From positions 1 through 64,000 of the forward strand of contig CAJOLL010000002.1 of NCBI GenBank assembly GCA_905235455.1: a DNA stretch of 64,000 nucleotides, written 5' to 3'. Position 1 is the stretch's first letter. Each line of letters starts with the position of its first letter. Below, in pieces: positions 24,461-33,389 of the stretch. Below the pieces are notes generated by a model. That model was given only the letters and a program-made list of their open reading frames with translations, did not search any database and was not told the DNA's origin. The position numbers and the translations under genes were made by a program. The DNA comes from an uncultured Clostridia bacterium. Its GTDB lineage: Bacteria > Bacillota > Clostridia > Saccharofermentanales > Saccharofermentanaceae.

Positions 24461-26230
24461 TTACGCACCTACCTTCCACTCGATTGAACGGCTGTACTCA
24501 TCAAACATACGCTTATAAAGACCGTCCCGATTCAAAAGCTCGTTATGGGATCCGTTTTCCAGTAGTTGCCCGTCTGACAGAACAAAGATACGGTCTGCAT
24601 CGGTCACTGTACTCAGTCGATGTGCAATCATAATCACCGTCTTGTCCTTCGCCATCTCCGAAAAAGCCGCCTGCACCTTTGTCTCGTTATCCGGATCTGC
24701 AAATGCTGTCGCTTCATCCAGAATCAGGATCGGCGCATCCTTTAAAACGGCACGGGCGATCGTGATACGCTGCTGTTCACCGCCGGAAAGATAGGTGCCT
24801 TTCTCCCCGATGATCGTATGGATTCCTTTGGGGAGCTTGTTAATAATATCCATGCACTGTGCTTTTCCCAATGCATCCAGCACCTCATCCTCCGTCGCCG
24901 AAGGTCTTCCCAGCCGCACATTTTCCAGAATAGAAGTCTTGATCAGCCGGCTATCCTGAAAGACGAAAGATACCTGAGCCATCAGCTCTGATGACGACAT
25001 ATCCTTGATATTCACTCCGCCGATAGAGATATTTCCCTCCGTCACATCAAAGAATCGTACAAGAAGCTCTGCCAAAGTGGTTTTACCGGATCCGGAAGGA
25101 CCGACCAGCGCGACATGCTCACCGGGAAGGATCGAGAGAGAAATGTCCGACACAGCATCTCTTGTCGCATCCTTGTAACGGTAGCTTACATGTTCCAGTT
25201 CAATGCCGCCATCCATAGGAGAAAGTGCGTTTTCCGATTCCGGAAGAGGTTCGATCTCAAGGATCTGATCCACACGCGTCAGCGCATCGATCAATGTCAT
25301 TTCTGCCTCGCCGGAATAAGCCACCTTTGTTAAAGCCACTGTAATCAGCGGCGTGACAATGATATAGTACATAACATTCAGGATGTCGGCATTTGCGATA
25401 CCGCTGCCGGTAATAAGGAAAGCCGCAACCACGAGCGCCAGGAATATCGCATTGATGCAGGTCATGAACGCGATCATCGGTTTCCGAAGCATAAGCGTAT
25501 AGTCCGTGGACCACTTTCCGAAATCATCGATGGATTTCTTAAATCTTGTGAAAGAATGCACCGTTTGTCCGAATGTCTTTACGACAGGGATGCCGCGAAC
25601 ATACTCTGTTGCTTCGCTGCTCATGATCTCAAGTGCATTCTGATATTCTTTCATTTTCTCCTGCATGTTCTTTCCCATCATGGTCATCATGAAACAGAAT
25701 CCGATGATGGCCGGGATCACACAGATCAGACCGATCTTCCAGTTAAATGCAAGAACAAGTACGATCAGGCCGACCGGAGTTACGGCCGCAACTGTTTTAT
25801 CCGCCAGATTATGTGCTATATAGGTTTCCGTTGCCGCAGTTGAATCATTAACGATTCTGCGGATTTTACCGGTGCCATCCTCATCAAAAACACCGAGTGG
25901 TAATGAAATGATCCTTCTCATCAAGGCACTTCTCATGTTCGCTTGCACGCGAAATGCTGCGATGTGCGTACATAAGAGCGCGAGAATATAGACCAGAAGT
26001 GCGCCGATGATCAGGCCTACCGCCATCCACGCATGTCCGGAAATAAGATCCGGGTCCTCTCCGTCCACCGCAATCTTAATGATCTTCCAAAGCTCATAAA
26101 ACGGAATCAGCGTCATCACGGCACTGATCCCGGCCAGAATCCTACCCAGCAGGATCAGATTCTTATGTCCGCCCGCATAATTGCGTATGAGCTTCATGTG
26201 GTCATACTTCTCAACTTTTGCCAAATTCAA
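24461..26230 (-). CDS. ABC transporter, fused membrane and ATPase domains (YbtP/IrtA-like half)
   Basis: About 589 residues. Walker A is GPSGSGKTT (near residue 370), signature LSGGE, and the D-loop region is LDEATAFADPDNE; FADP-E at this place is characteristic of YbtP/IrtA-type metallophore importers. Starts are TTG codons (26230 or 26224) behind AAAGGAG; the second has better spacing. The promoter region holds a GTTAGC-N4-ACTAAC site (26247-26262), linking the operon to the feo and nitrogenase-like genes. A TetR gene lies just upstream on the same strand. Confidence 0.85.
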   Translation of the reverse strand: MNLAKVEKYDHMKLIRNYAGGHKNLILLGRILAGISAVMTLIPFYELWKIIKIAVDGEDPDLISGHAWMAVGLIIGALLVYILALLCTHIAAFRVQANMRSALMRRIISLPLGVFDEDGTGKIRRIVNDSTAATETYIAHNLADKTVAAVTPVGLIVLVLAFNWKIGLICVIPAIIGFCFMMTMMGKNMQEKMKEYQNALEIMSSEATEYVRGIPVVKTFGQTVHSFTRFKKSIDDFGKWSTDYTLMLRKPMIAFMTCINAIFLALVVAAFLITGSGIANADILNVMYYIIVTPLITVALTKVAYSGEAEMTLIDALTRVDQILEIEPLPESENALSPMDGGIELEHVSYRYKDATRDAVSDISLSILPGEHVALVGPSGSGKTTLAELLVRFFDVTEGNISIGGVNIKDMSSSELMAQVSFVFQDSRLIKTSILENVRLGRPSATEDEVLDALGKAQCMDIINKLPKGIHTIIGEKGTYLSGGEQQRITIARAVLKDAPILILDEATAFADPDNETKVQAAFSEMAKDKTVIMIAHRLSTVTDADRIFVLSDGQLLENGSHNELLNRDGLYKRMFDEYSRSIEWKVGA

Positions 26231-26246
26231 TCACTCCTTTTATTCG

Positions 26247-26262
26247 GTTAGCTATCACTAAC
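26247..26262. promoter_or_regulatory. GTTAGC-box, one mismatch (ABC pair 1)
   Basis: GTTAGC-TATC-ACTAAC, 17 bases before the first start codon of the ABC operon. It is part of a longer symmetric stretch reaching CGATCGATAAC at 26276. Confidence 0.6.
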
Positions 26263-26283
26263 TATCGATCGATAACTTATATA

Positions 26284-26306
26284 ATAAAAAAGAGCCTTGC
26301 GGCTCC
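26284..26306 (-). terminator. Terminator of tetR (26.3-27.0 kb)
   Basis: On the minus strand GAGCC-GCAA-GGCTC is followed by T6. It starts at the tetR stop and precedes the ABC operon promoter. Confidence 0.85.
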
Positions 26307-26309
26307 TTT

Positions 26310-26957
26310 CTATTTCATACCCATGATCTTCTGCCATCCCGGCATGAAGAACTCTTCCAGTGTATCCAGATACCTGAGGATCTTTTCATCGTCATCTTCG
26401 TGAACGATAGGTTCAAAGCAGGCTGTGAGATAGGCAGAAAGAAGCATATGTATCTCCCCCTCACTGACCGGGGAAACAGGATATCCTTTCTCTCGAAAGA
26501 AAGCCAGAGCGCGCATATACTCTTTCTGATTCTCCACAACAAAATCATGTACGAAATGCTCGTACTTTGTCCCTTTTGAACCATTCAGAAGCAGACGGAA
26601 TTCTTCTTTTCGAGGCAGGATCACTTTCTTGATCAGATCCATGATCGTCTCACCAAAGATCTCCCCGGTCTTCCGATTCCGCGCCACCAGCTCATACTTT
26701 TGAAGAATGTGTGCTTGAGTCCACTTTTGTATGTCATGAACAAGTGGAGCTATGATTGCATCAAACATCGCCGCCTTATCAGAATAGTGCCGATAAAGCC
26801 CTGCGGAAGTCATACCTGCACGAGAACCGATACTCCGGATCGAGGCATCTTCAAATCCCTTTTCCAGAAATTCAGCCTTGATAGCCTGATTCACTTTTAC
26901 ATGACTTTCCGACTTATCTCTTGGCATACACAACGGACTTTCTTTCTTAGCAATCAT
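26310..26957 (-). CDS. TetR family regulator (ABC module 1)
   Basis: Up to 215 residues (an internal ATG at residue 11 is also possible). N-terminal helix-turn-helix with IRSIGSRAGMTSAGLYRHYSD; C-terminal ligand domain with TetR_C-like helices. It is similar in motif and plan to the TetR at 37.2 kb, and both sit immediately upstream of YbtPQ-like transporter pairs. Its own start region carries a 15-base palindrome (26963-26977), suggesting autorepression. Ligand unknown. Confidence 0.88.
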   Translation of the reverse strand: MIAKKESPLCMPRDKSESHVKVNQAIKAEFLEKGFEDASIRSIGSRAGMTSAGLYRHYSDKAAMFDAIIAPLVHDIQKWTQAHILQKYELVARNRKTGEIFGETIMDLIKKVILPRKEEFRLLLNGSKGTKYEHFVHDFVVENQKEYMRALAFFREKGYPVSPVSEGEIHMLLSAYLTACFEPIVHEDDDEKILRYLDTLEEFFMPGWQKIMGMK

Positions 26958-26962
26958 TGTTA

Positions 26963-26977
26963 GCTATCACTGATAGC
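26963..26977. promoter_or_regulatory. Candidate TetR operator (module 1)
   Basis: Perfect palindrome GCTATCA-C-TGATAGC directly upstream of the tetR start. GCTATCAC recurs in the operator region of the ABC pair at 26251-26258, consistent with one regulator acting on both. Confidence 0.6.
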
Positions 26978-27021
26978 CTACATAATCATGCACCTTCTGA
27001 AAGAGTCTGTCAAGAGTAAAT

Positions 27022-27768
27022 TCATGCTTTCTTTCCCTGATTTGCCACAGCTTCCATCTTTGCTTTCAGTGCTTCCTGGTCACCAAGATAGTAGTGGTTC
27101 AACACATGGAAATCATCATCAAACTCATATACCAGCGGAACCGCGGTCGGGATATTGACACCGATGATCTCTTCCGAAGACAGGTTATCGAAATACTTCA
27201 CCAGTGCTCTCAGCGAGTTACCGTGAGCTGCGATCACGACTCTCTTACCCGCTTTCATCTCCGGCTTGATCACTTCTTCAAAATACGGGATCACTCGCTC
27301 AATCGTGGTCTCCAGGCTCTCATTTTTGGGAAGAAGGGATGCGTCCACATTTCGGAACATTGCCTGTTTAGTGGCAGAGCGCTCATCGTCATCAGGAAGC
27401 TCCGGCGGCTTCACATCAAAAGAACGTCTCCAGATTTTGACCTGATCTTCGCCATACTTCTCGGCTGTCTCCGACTTATTCAGTCCCTGCAGCGCACCAT
27501 AGTGACGCTCATTCAGCTTCCATGACTTCACGACCGGAAGCCAGGCCCGATCCATTTCATCCAGTGCGATATTCAGTGTATGGATCGCCCGCTTCAGGTA
27601 CGAGGTGAAGCAGATATCGAAGTCGTAGCCTTCAGAGAGAAGCATCTGACCTGCTGCTTTCGCCTCCTCGCGTCCCTTATCACTCAGATCCACATCTGTC
27701 CATCCGGTAAACAGATTGAGTTTATTCCACTCACTCTCGCCATGTCGGATCAAAACTAATTTCATCAT
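27022..27768 (-). CDS. gpmA: 2,3-bisphosphoglycerate-dependent phosphoglycerate mutase
   Basis: Interconverts 3- and 2-phosphoglycerate in glycolysis. 248 residues; phosphohistidine motif [20 protein letters not shown] at the N-terminus, [21 protein letters not shown] near residue 88, and the second His in [10 protein letters not shown]. This mutase needs no metal, unlike the Mn-dependent GpmI. It is the last gene of the feoA-feoB-HMA-gpmA row (14-base gap after the HMA gene), an unusual place for a glycolytic enzyme. The ATG at 27768 has AAAGGAG at good distance. Confidence 0.93.
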   Translation of the reverse strand: MMKLVLIRHGESEWNKLNLFTGWTDVDLSDKGREEAKAAGQMLLSEGYDFDICFTSYLKRAIHTLNIALDEMDRAWLPVVKSWKLNERHYGALQGLNKSETAEKYGEDQVKIWRRSFDVKPPELPDDDERSATKQAMFRNVDASLLPKNESLETTIERVIPYFEEVIKPEMKAGKRVVIAAHGNSLRALVKYFDNLSSEEIIGVNIPTAVPLVYEFDDDFHVLNHYYLGDQEALKAKMEAVANQGKKA

Positions 27769-27790
27769 AAATTTCATCTCCTTTTATTTT

Positions 27791-28042
27791 TCAAAATAAG
27801 CCGAATCTTTTCTTCTCATACGGGGCCGCTGAAACCGAGCGAACCTGATATCCGGTTGCTTCAATCACCTTTTCCAGTTCAGCCATATCCGGTCTGGTTT
27901 CAACCACAAAAGAACTCTCGCCTGATTTATGTGAACTCTTTACCTTTTTCGCCTGCGGCACGGCCTTTCTGATTGCGTCATTGATATGAGCTTCACACAT
28001 ACTGCAGGCCATTCCTTCTATCTTCATCGTAATCTGATACAT
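27791..28042 (-). CDS. Small heavy-metal-associated (HMA) domain protein
   Basis: 83 residues, one ferredoxin-like HMA domain with the metal-binding motif GMACSMC near residue 10 and a basic C-terminal tail (EKKRFGLF). CopZ-like proteins bind Cu(I) or other soft metals and hand them to partners. It starts 13 bases after feoB; a role in iron uptake is uncertain, though small metal proteins are often linked with clostridial FeoB. Confidence 0.88.
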   Translation of the reverse strand: MYQITMKIEGMACSMCEAHINDAIRKAVPQAKKVKSSHKSGESSFVVETRPDMAELEKVIEATGYQVRSVSAAPYEKKRFGLF

Positions 28043-28055
28043 ACCTAACCTCCCT

Positions 28056-29924
28056 TTATAGAATCAGCGAAGCAAGATGGTATACGATGCAAGACAGGAT
28101 CAGTGCCGATCCGAAGTAGAAGAATGCTACCCGGGAGGTCCATTTCAAGGAATGAGACTCACGATACGTTGTCGAAAGAGCCATCACGCAGGGAATATTG
28201 AAAGTCACTGCAAACATAAATGCGAGTGCCTCCGCTTGCGATACGCTATTACTCATTACCGTGGAAAGAGTGCCGGCATCTGCTCCGCTGCTCTTTGCAT
28301 TGAAAGTGGCATTCAGAAGAGAATTATCTCCGATGAAGACTGAATTCAGAACACCCAGCACTGCCTCTTTTGCAAAAGCAGAGCTAAGGAAAGCCATGAA
28401 AGTTCTCCACCCCATACCAAAGAACTTCGTCACCGGTTCAATGGTCGTACCGACTTTGTAAAGAATACTGTCTTCTACAGCTCCGCTCTTGCTGTAAGAA
28501 AGAGCCCAGAACAAAAGCGAGATCAGGGTTACCGTACGAAGCGCACGCAAGAAAATATCCGAAGACTTAAAGAAAGACTCCTTGATGATGTGCTTCCAAT
28601 GTGCCTTATGATATGGCGGAAGCTCCATGATCATACCGGTACGGCTCTCGATTGGAGCCAGTCTCTTACCAAAGATCTTGGATACCAGAAAGATCATCAC
28701 AAAGATATAAAGAAGGATACAAACGCAGATCAGAAGCGTTCCCCATGCCGGGAAGAACATGCCGGAAATAACAGGAACGATCGCCCAGATCGACGCACAG
28801 GGGATTGCCCATACCGCCGCCATGGCAAGCATTTTCTGTCCCCAGTTATCCATGACACGTGTACCGCAGGAACCGCCGATCGTGCATCCAAATCCCATCA
28901 GAAGAGGGGCCACGGCTTTTCCCTGAAGCCCGATTCTACTTAATACGCCATCGAACTGGTAAGCCGCTCTCGCCAGAAATCCGACTTCTTCCAGAAAGCC
29001 GAATACCAGATTGACACCCAGAACAAACGCTGCCATGGAAAGGGAGAAGTAAATAACATTCGGGATCATCAGACTGAATATGGAAACCAGCCAGGGATGA
29101 ACGTTCCATCCTGTGAGCGCATCCGAGATCGGTCCGCCGGTATACTGCGGGATCATCGAACCCAGACTCATAAACGGAATGCAGATGATCATCGCGACCA
29201 GAAAAGCGAGAAGGATAATTCCAATCGTAACGAATTTACCCAGGACCGGGCGGATCGCAATTCGGTCAAATTTCGAAAGGGTATATTTCTCAGACTTGGT
29301 CTTCGTGACGCCATCCAGCATTTCCGAAACCCACTGAAATTTCGTTTCGCTTTCTGCCTTCAACTGATCCGCACTCTTCTTTCCCTTCGCGTCTTTTCCT
29401 GAAGCTATATACGGAGTCGAAGAAAGCTTATGCGGATCAGAAAGCTCCAACACGATCAGATCTTTCAGTTTTCCGTATTCTTTTCCTTCCGCTGCTGTAA
29501 ACGGGAGGACCGGAATACCCAGACGTGAGGAAAGAAGATCAGCATCGATGGTCTTATTCTGCTTTTCTGCCACGTCCATCATATTCAGGATCAGAATCGC
29601 CGGCTTTTCCATTGAAGCGAATTCCGATACCATATACATACTTCTTTCCAGCTGGGATGCATCGACCAGAATACATACCAGATCAGCTTTTCCGCTCTTT
29701 ATAAAATCCTCGGTAATGATCTCCTCATCCGAGTTTCCGGAAAGCGCATAACTTCCGGGAAGATCGACCAGCTCATACTTCACTCCGTTATAGGAAAAAG
29801 AACCGTCCTTTCTTTCAACTGTCTTACCCGGCCAGTTACCGACATGCTGACGGGCGCCGGTCAATTGATTAAACACAGTAGACTTACCTGAGTTCGGTTG
29901 TCCAAGTAACGCAATCGTACTCAT
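28056..29924 (-). CDS. feoB: Ferrous iron transporter FeoB
   Basis: 622 residues, at the short end for FeoB. N-terminal G domain with G1 GQPNSGKST (7-15), G3 DLPGSY (~54) and G4 NMMD (~114). A GDI-like helical linker follows, then the membrane domain with two Gate repeats and the conserved GFGCTIGGSCGTR-type segment (residues ~344-357). Takes up Fe2+ across the cytoplasmic membrane with FeoA. The start overlaps the feoA stop by one base. Regulated by GTTAGC boxes upstream of feoA. Confidence 0.95.
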   Translation of the reverse strand: MSTIALLGQPNSGKSTVFNQLTGARQHVGNWPGKTVERKDGSFSYNGVKYELVDLPGSYALSGNSDEEIITEDFIKSGKADLVCILVDASQLERSMYMVSEFASMEKPAILILNMMDVAEKQNKTIDADLLSSRLGIPVLPFTAAEGKEYGKLKDLIVLELSDPHKLSSTPYIASGKDAKGKKSADQLKAESETKFQWVSEMLDGVTKTKSEKYTLSKFDRIAIRPVLGKFVTIGIILLAFLVAMIICIPFMSLGSMIPQYTGGPISDALTGWNVHPWLVSIFSLMIPNVIYFSLSMAAFVLGVNLVFGFLEEVGFLARAAYQFDGVLSRIGLQGKAVAPLLMGFGCTIGGSCGTRVMDNWGQKMLAMAAVWAIPCASIWAIVPVISGMFFPAWGTLLICVCILLYIFVMIFLVSKIFGKRLAPIESRTGMIMELPPYHKAHWKHIIKESFFKSSDIFLRALRTVTLISLLFWALSYSKSGAVEDSILYKVGTTIEPVTKFFGMGWRTFMAFLSSAFAKEAVLGVLNSVFIGDNSLLNATFNAKSSGADAGTLSTVMSNSVSQAEALAFMFAVTFNIPCVMALSTTYRESHSLKWTSRVAFFYFGSALILSCIVYHLASLIL

Positions 29925-30148
29925 TATGCCTTCACCTCCACTTCAATCTTTTCACAGTCTTTTCGATTCAAAGCCAGAAGTGTTTCTCTCACATAGATCA
30001 AAAGTGGCATTTTCTTGTCGTTCCGGACAACCTGTACACGGGTTCCCTCCGTCATCCCGATCGAAGTGACACGGGACAGGAAGTGCGTGTCATTGCCCAG
30101 CGCCTGTATTGTCGCCATTTGATCAACTTTTACCTCACTGAGTTTCAT
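29924..30148 (-). CDS. feoA: FeoA family ferrous iron transport protein
   Basis: 74 residues from the ATG at 30148 (GAGGGGAAG upstream; a TTG 21 bases earlier is less likely). SH3-like FeoA domain: LSEVKVDQMATIQAL at the N-terminus and the ALNRKDCEKIEVEV end. It acts with FeoB at the membrane. First gene of feoA-feoB-HMA-gpmA. Confidence 0.92.
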   Translation of the reverse strand: MKLSEVKVDQMATIQALGNDTHFLSRVTSIGMTEGTRVQVVRNDKKMPLLIYVRETLLALNRKDCEKIEVEVKA

Positions 30149-30171
30149 TTGTATCTTCCCCTCTTTCAAAT

Positions 30172-30187
30172 GTTAGCATCCGCTAAC
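30172..30187. promoter_or_regulatory. GTTAGC-box, perfect (feoA 5' UTR)
   Basis: GTTAGC-ATCC-GCTAAC, 23 bases before the feoA ATG, downstream of the predicted transcription start. Confidence 0.75.
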
Positions 30188-30246
30188 CGTCATACGTAAA
30201 AGCTTACAACAGATGGTTTAAAATAGATAATTCGCGGAAATTCGCA

Positions 30247-30278
30247 GTTAGTATATGCTAACTTCAGAGAAAAAGCAA
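30247..30278 (-). promoter_or_regulatory. feoA promoter with overlapping GTTAGC-box
   Basis: -35 TTGCTT (30278-30273), 17-base spacer, -10 TATACT (30255-30250). The box GTTAGC-ATAT-ACTAAC (minus-strand reading, 30247-30262) covers the -10, so bound protein would block RNA polymerase. Confidence 0.75.
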
Positions 30279-30303
30279 GAGTTCTTTTATGTTTGTTAAG
30301 AAG

Positions 30304-30340
30304 AGGGTCCCTTGAAATATATAGATTTCAAGGGACCCTT
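30304..30340. terminator. Strong terminator ending the ABC/FtsX operon
   Basis: A 15-bp stem, AGGGTCCCTTGAAAT pairing with ATTTCAAGGGACCCT, lies in the 125-base space between the FtsX gene stop and the feoA promoter. It separates the feoA promoter from the permease gene downstream of it on the minus strand. The U-tract is short on both strands. Confidence 0.6.
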
Positions 30341-30387
30341 TAACAAGAGATTGGGGAATATGGAATGTCCGAACTCGGACTTTTCGG

Positions 30388-32652
30388 TTATTCTCTATTC
30401 TTCAGAGCTTCGGTCATATCGATCTTACGCACATGCTTGACATGGATCGCATTCGTGATCAGGCAGGTCGCCGCTCCAAGGACCACGATGATGGCAAAGA
30501 CCAGCGGTGTGACACGGAAATAGAAGAACCCGCTCATAGATTTCAGCATGTCCGGCCAGATCTTACCGATGAGGAAGTACTGCAGTGGCAGGAACAGGAT
30601 CACGGAAAGAATGATGATCCACTGCGTTTGAGACAGGTATAACCTGTTGACTTCTTTATTTCTGTAACCGAAGACTTTCAGAAGCGAAATGTTCAGCGCA
30701 TTCTTATCGATGACCATTTTCGTAAGCATGAACATGACAATGACATAGCAGATGATTCCAACAGCCGTAAGAAGTACGATCAGTGAAGCCATGAGGGTCT
30801 TCATTTGTTTTGCGCTGTCTGCAACCTTCTCTTTTGTCATCACAGTTGAAACGAAACGTTCATCGATCCCCGGGATCTCGTTATCCGAAAATACCGTATT
30901 GTAGTAGCCTTCGTCTTTTTCAAGATAAGAGTTTAATGATTCCTGCGTTGTGAAAACATATACTCCGAGTTCAAAATCGACAATATCCGCTACCTTGGCA
31001 TCCCATTTATGAAGCGTCAGTTTGTTTTCGATTTCAATGGTATCTCCTTTATGAATACCAAGTTTTGCAGCCATGATATCGGAGATAATGATCTCATCTT
31101 CCGAAAGAAGGGATACATCTATATTATTCAGATATTTCGAGCCACTGCTGATGCCAAGAACATTAACAGGAAGCATTCTGCCTTTATAAGCCGTTTCGTA
31201 AGTGCTGATCGTATCCTTTTCCGCCTCGGACGGAAGAACAGATTCATCCGGAAGCGGTGACTTCAGAACATATTGATATTCAGATACCGCCGAATCCGGA
31301 AGCGAATCGATGTATCTGTCGAAGGAAGAACGCATACCCAATCCGAACATGCAAAGGAGACCTGCGAGAAAAACACCGATGATCAGAGAAATATACTGCC
31401 CTTTACTCCTAACGACAGTACGTACACGGAAACGATTGAGGAAACCAAGTTTTTTCATCTCATGTGCATTCTTCACTCTTTTTTCCTTCTTCGTATCTCT
31501 TCGTATCAGGCGGAGCGGGGTGAGATTAAGTTTTCTTCCGAAGACGATCAGGTTAATCAGGCTCACTGCCGCAATGGGGAATCCGATCATGAGGGCCATC
31601 CTGGCGGGATCGATCGTATAGAGCATTTTCGGAACCACATAATAGTCCAGTATACTTTTTGTCGGGATCTTATATACGAAAGCAAGAGCCAGTAACAGAC
31701 CGATAGCTGTAGAAACCAGCGTGACCAGTACCGGGATCGTCAGATAGTGGCGAAGTATGTTTTTTTTCTTGTATCCGGTTGCAATCAGGACTCCGACAAA
31801 AGAACACTCATCCTCGAACGTGTGAACCGATACCAGAGCAAACAAAAAGGCAACAATCACCATAGAAAGGACCATGAAATATGTTGACATATTAATATTC
31901 AGTTCCAACTTGGAGATCAGATTGTTCACTCTGTTATTGTCTCCGATGGCGCAGAATTCGGTAAGAATGCCTTTATCTCCGAGTTTCTTGATGATGTCTC
32001 TGTTTTTCTGATTGACTTCTTCTTCAGTAAGTTCGTTTCGGAATTTATATGCATACTGGTATGTCATCTTCTCTTCATTGAGAGTGGAGAAGAACCCGTT
32101 ACTTACTATCGCAACACCAAACACTTCACGATCCGCCAGAAGATCTCCAAGTTCCTTGAAACTGACGATATACTCGGGAAGTCCTATAATACCGGAAACT
32201 TCCATATCCTCAGACCTGACTTGCAAATGATCGCCAAGCTTTAAACCATGTGACTCGGCATAAAGACGGTCCAGAGCGATCTCCTTATCACTGTCCGGGA
32301 AACTGCCTTCCAGAACAAACGGAATATCGATGGAATGACGCATTTGGAAGACTCGTACTTCCGAGCCGTCTGATGACAAGAGATCAACATATGGCTGATA
32401 TTCAAATTCGAAAGAATCTCCTAAAAGAACAGAAAGTTCAGTAGTATCCATCGGGGAGGAAATGGCGAAAAAACCGTCTTCTAGCCGATTCTCATCTTCT
32501 ATTTTGTGAAAAGCAGCCCGAATACCCTGATTACCTACGACATATGCTGCACTGAGACAAATCATGAGAATGATGAATAGCGCAATTCCTCCGTAGATTC
32601 CGATATTTCTCCGCAAAAACCGGGGAAGTCTTTTCCTGAGAACAATTTTCAT
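30388..32652 (-). CDS. FtsX-like ABC transporter permease (MacB/LolC type)
   Basis: 754 residues from the ATG at 32652 (AGAGGTG upstream). One N-terminal transmembrane helix, a large extracellular domain, three helices near residues 260-385, a second extracellular region and three C-terminal helices: the ten-helix duplicated FtsX layout. With the preceding ATPase it forms a LolCD-like exporter for peptides or lipophilic compounds. Last gene of the operon headed by YbtPQ-like pair 2. Confidence 0.85.
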   Translation of the reverse strand: MKIVLRKRLPRFLRRNIGIYGGIALFIILMICLSAAYVVGNQGIRAAFHKIEDENRLEDGFFAISSPMDTTELSVLLGDSFEFEYQPYVDLLSSDGSEVRVFQMRHSIDIPFVLEGSFPDSDKEIALDRLYAESHGLKLGDHLQVRSEDMEVSGIIGLPEYIVSFKELGDLLADREVFGVAIVSNGFFSTLNEEKMTYQYAYKFRNELTEEEVNQKNRDIIKKLGDKGILTEFCAIGDNNRVNNLISKLELNINMSTYFMVLSMVIVAFLFALVSVHTFEDECSFVGVLIATGYKKKNILRHYLTIPVLVTLVSTAIGLLLALAFVYKIPTKSILDYYVVPKMLYTIDPARMALMIGFPIAAVSLINLIVFGRKLNLTPLRLIRRDTKKEKRVKNAHEMKKLGFLNRFRVRTVVRSKGQYISLIIGVFLAGLLCMFGLGMRSSFDRYIDSLPDSAVSEYQYVLKSPLPDESVLPSEAEKDTISTYETAYKGRMLPVNVLGISSGSKYLNNIDVSLLSEDEIIISDIMAAKLGIHKGDTIEIENKLTLHKWDAKVADIVDFELGVYVFTTQESLNSYLEKDEGYYNTVFSDNEIPGIDERFVSTVMTKEKVADSAKQMKTLMASLIVLLTAVGIICYVIVMFMLTKMVIDKNALNISLLKVFGYRNKEVNRLYLSQTQWIIILSVILFLPLQYFLIGKIWPDMLKSMSGFFYFRVTPLVFAIIVVLGAATCLITNAIHVKHVRKIDMTEALKNRE

Positions 32653-32671
32653 GATGACACCTCTTTCCCCG

Positions 32672-33370
32672 TTACCATGCAAGATCCTTAGCCGGAGTTT
32701 TCGATGAATTGATCTCGTTTTTGGTGATCCTTCCGTCTTTCAGCTGGATGATCCGGTCCGACATCCGGCTGAGTGCTTCATTATGTGTTACGATTAGGAT
32801 CGTTGTGTTATACTCTCTGTTCACACCTTCAAGGAGCTCAAGGATCTCCTTCGATGTATCATAGTCCAGCGCGCCGGTCGGCTCATCGCAGAGAAGAAGC
32901 GTCGGAGCTTTGATCAATGCTCTTCCGATCGAAGTTCTCTGCTGCTGGCCGCCTGAAAGCTGTCTCGGGTATTTGTTCTGATGTTCTTTAAGTCCCAGAT
33001 CCTTAAGAAGCTTCTGGATATCCAGGGATTTCTTTCCCAGAAATCCGCAGACTTCGATATTCTCTTTGACCGTCAGATCCGGAATGAGGTTATAAAACTG
33101 GAATACAAATCCCAGGTGATCTCTTCTGTACTCCAAAAGTCCGTCTTTATCATCCAATTCGATCTTCTTGCCATCGATACGGATCTCTCCGGACGTAAGG
33201 GTATCGATTCCTCCTATCAGGTTAAGAAGTGTCGATTTTCCTGCACCGGAAGGCCCGAGGACCGTGCAGATCTCACCTTTTTCAAGCTGAAAGTTCAGTC
33301 CCTTGAGAACATGCACAGTATTATCACCGATTCCATAGTCCTTCTTTAAATCCTTTACTTCAACAAACAT
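32672..33370 (-). CDS. ABC transporter ATPase (LolD/MacB type)
   Basis: About 232 residues. Walker A GPSGAGKST (near 42), signature LSGGQQQR, Walker B LLLCDEPTGALD. Partner of the FtsX-like permease that starts 20 bases downstream. ATG at 33370 (AAAGGAT upstream), or two codons earlier. Encoded 20 bases after the ABC half-transporter gene on the same strand. Confidence 0.9.
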   Translation of the reverse strand: MFVEVKDLKKDYGIGDNTVHVLKGLNFQLEKGEICTVLGPSGAGKSTLLNLIGGIDTLTSGEIRIDGKKIELDDKDGLLEYRRDHLGFVFQFYNLIPDLTVKENIEVCGFLGKKSLDIQKLLKDLGLKEHQNKYPRQLSGGQQQRTSIGRALIKAPTLLLCDEPTGALDYDTSKEILELLEGVNREYNTTILIVTHNEALSRMSDRIIQLKDGRITKNEINSSKTPAKDLAW

Positions 33371-33389
33371 TTTCATATATCCTTTCTTA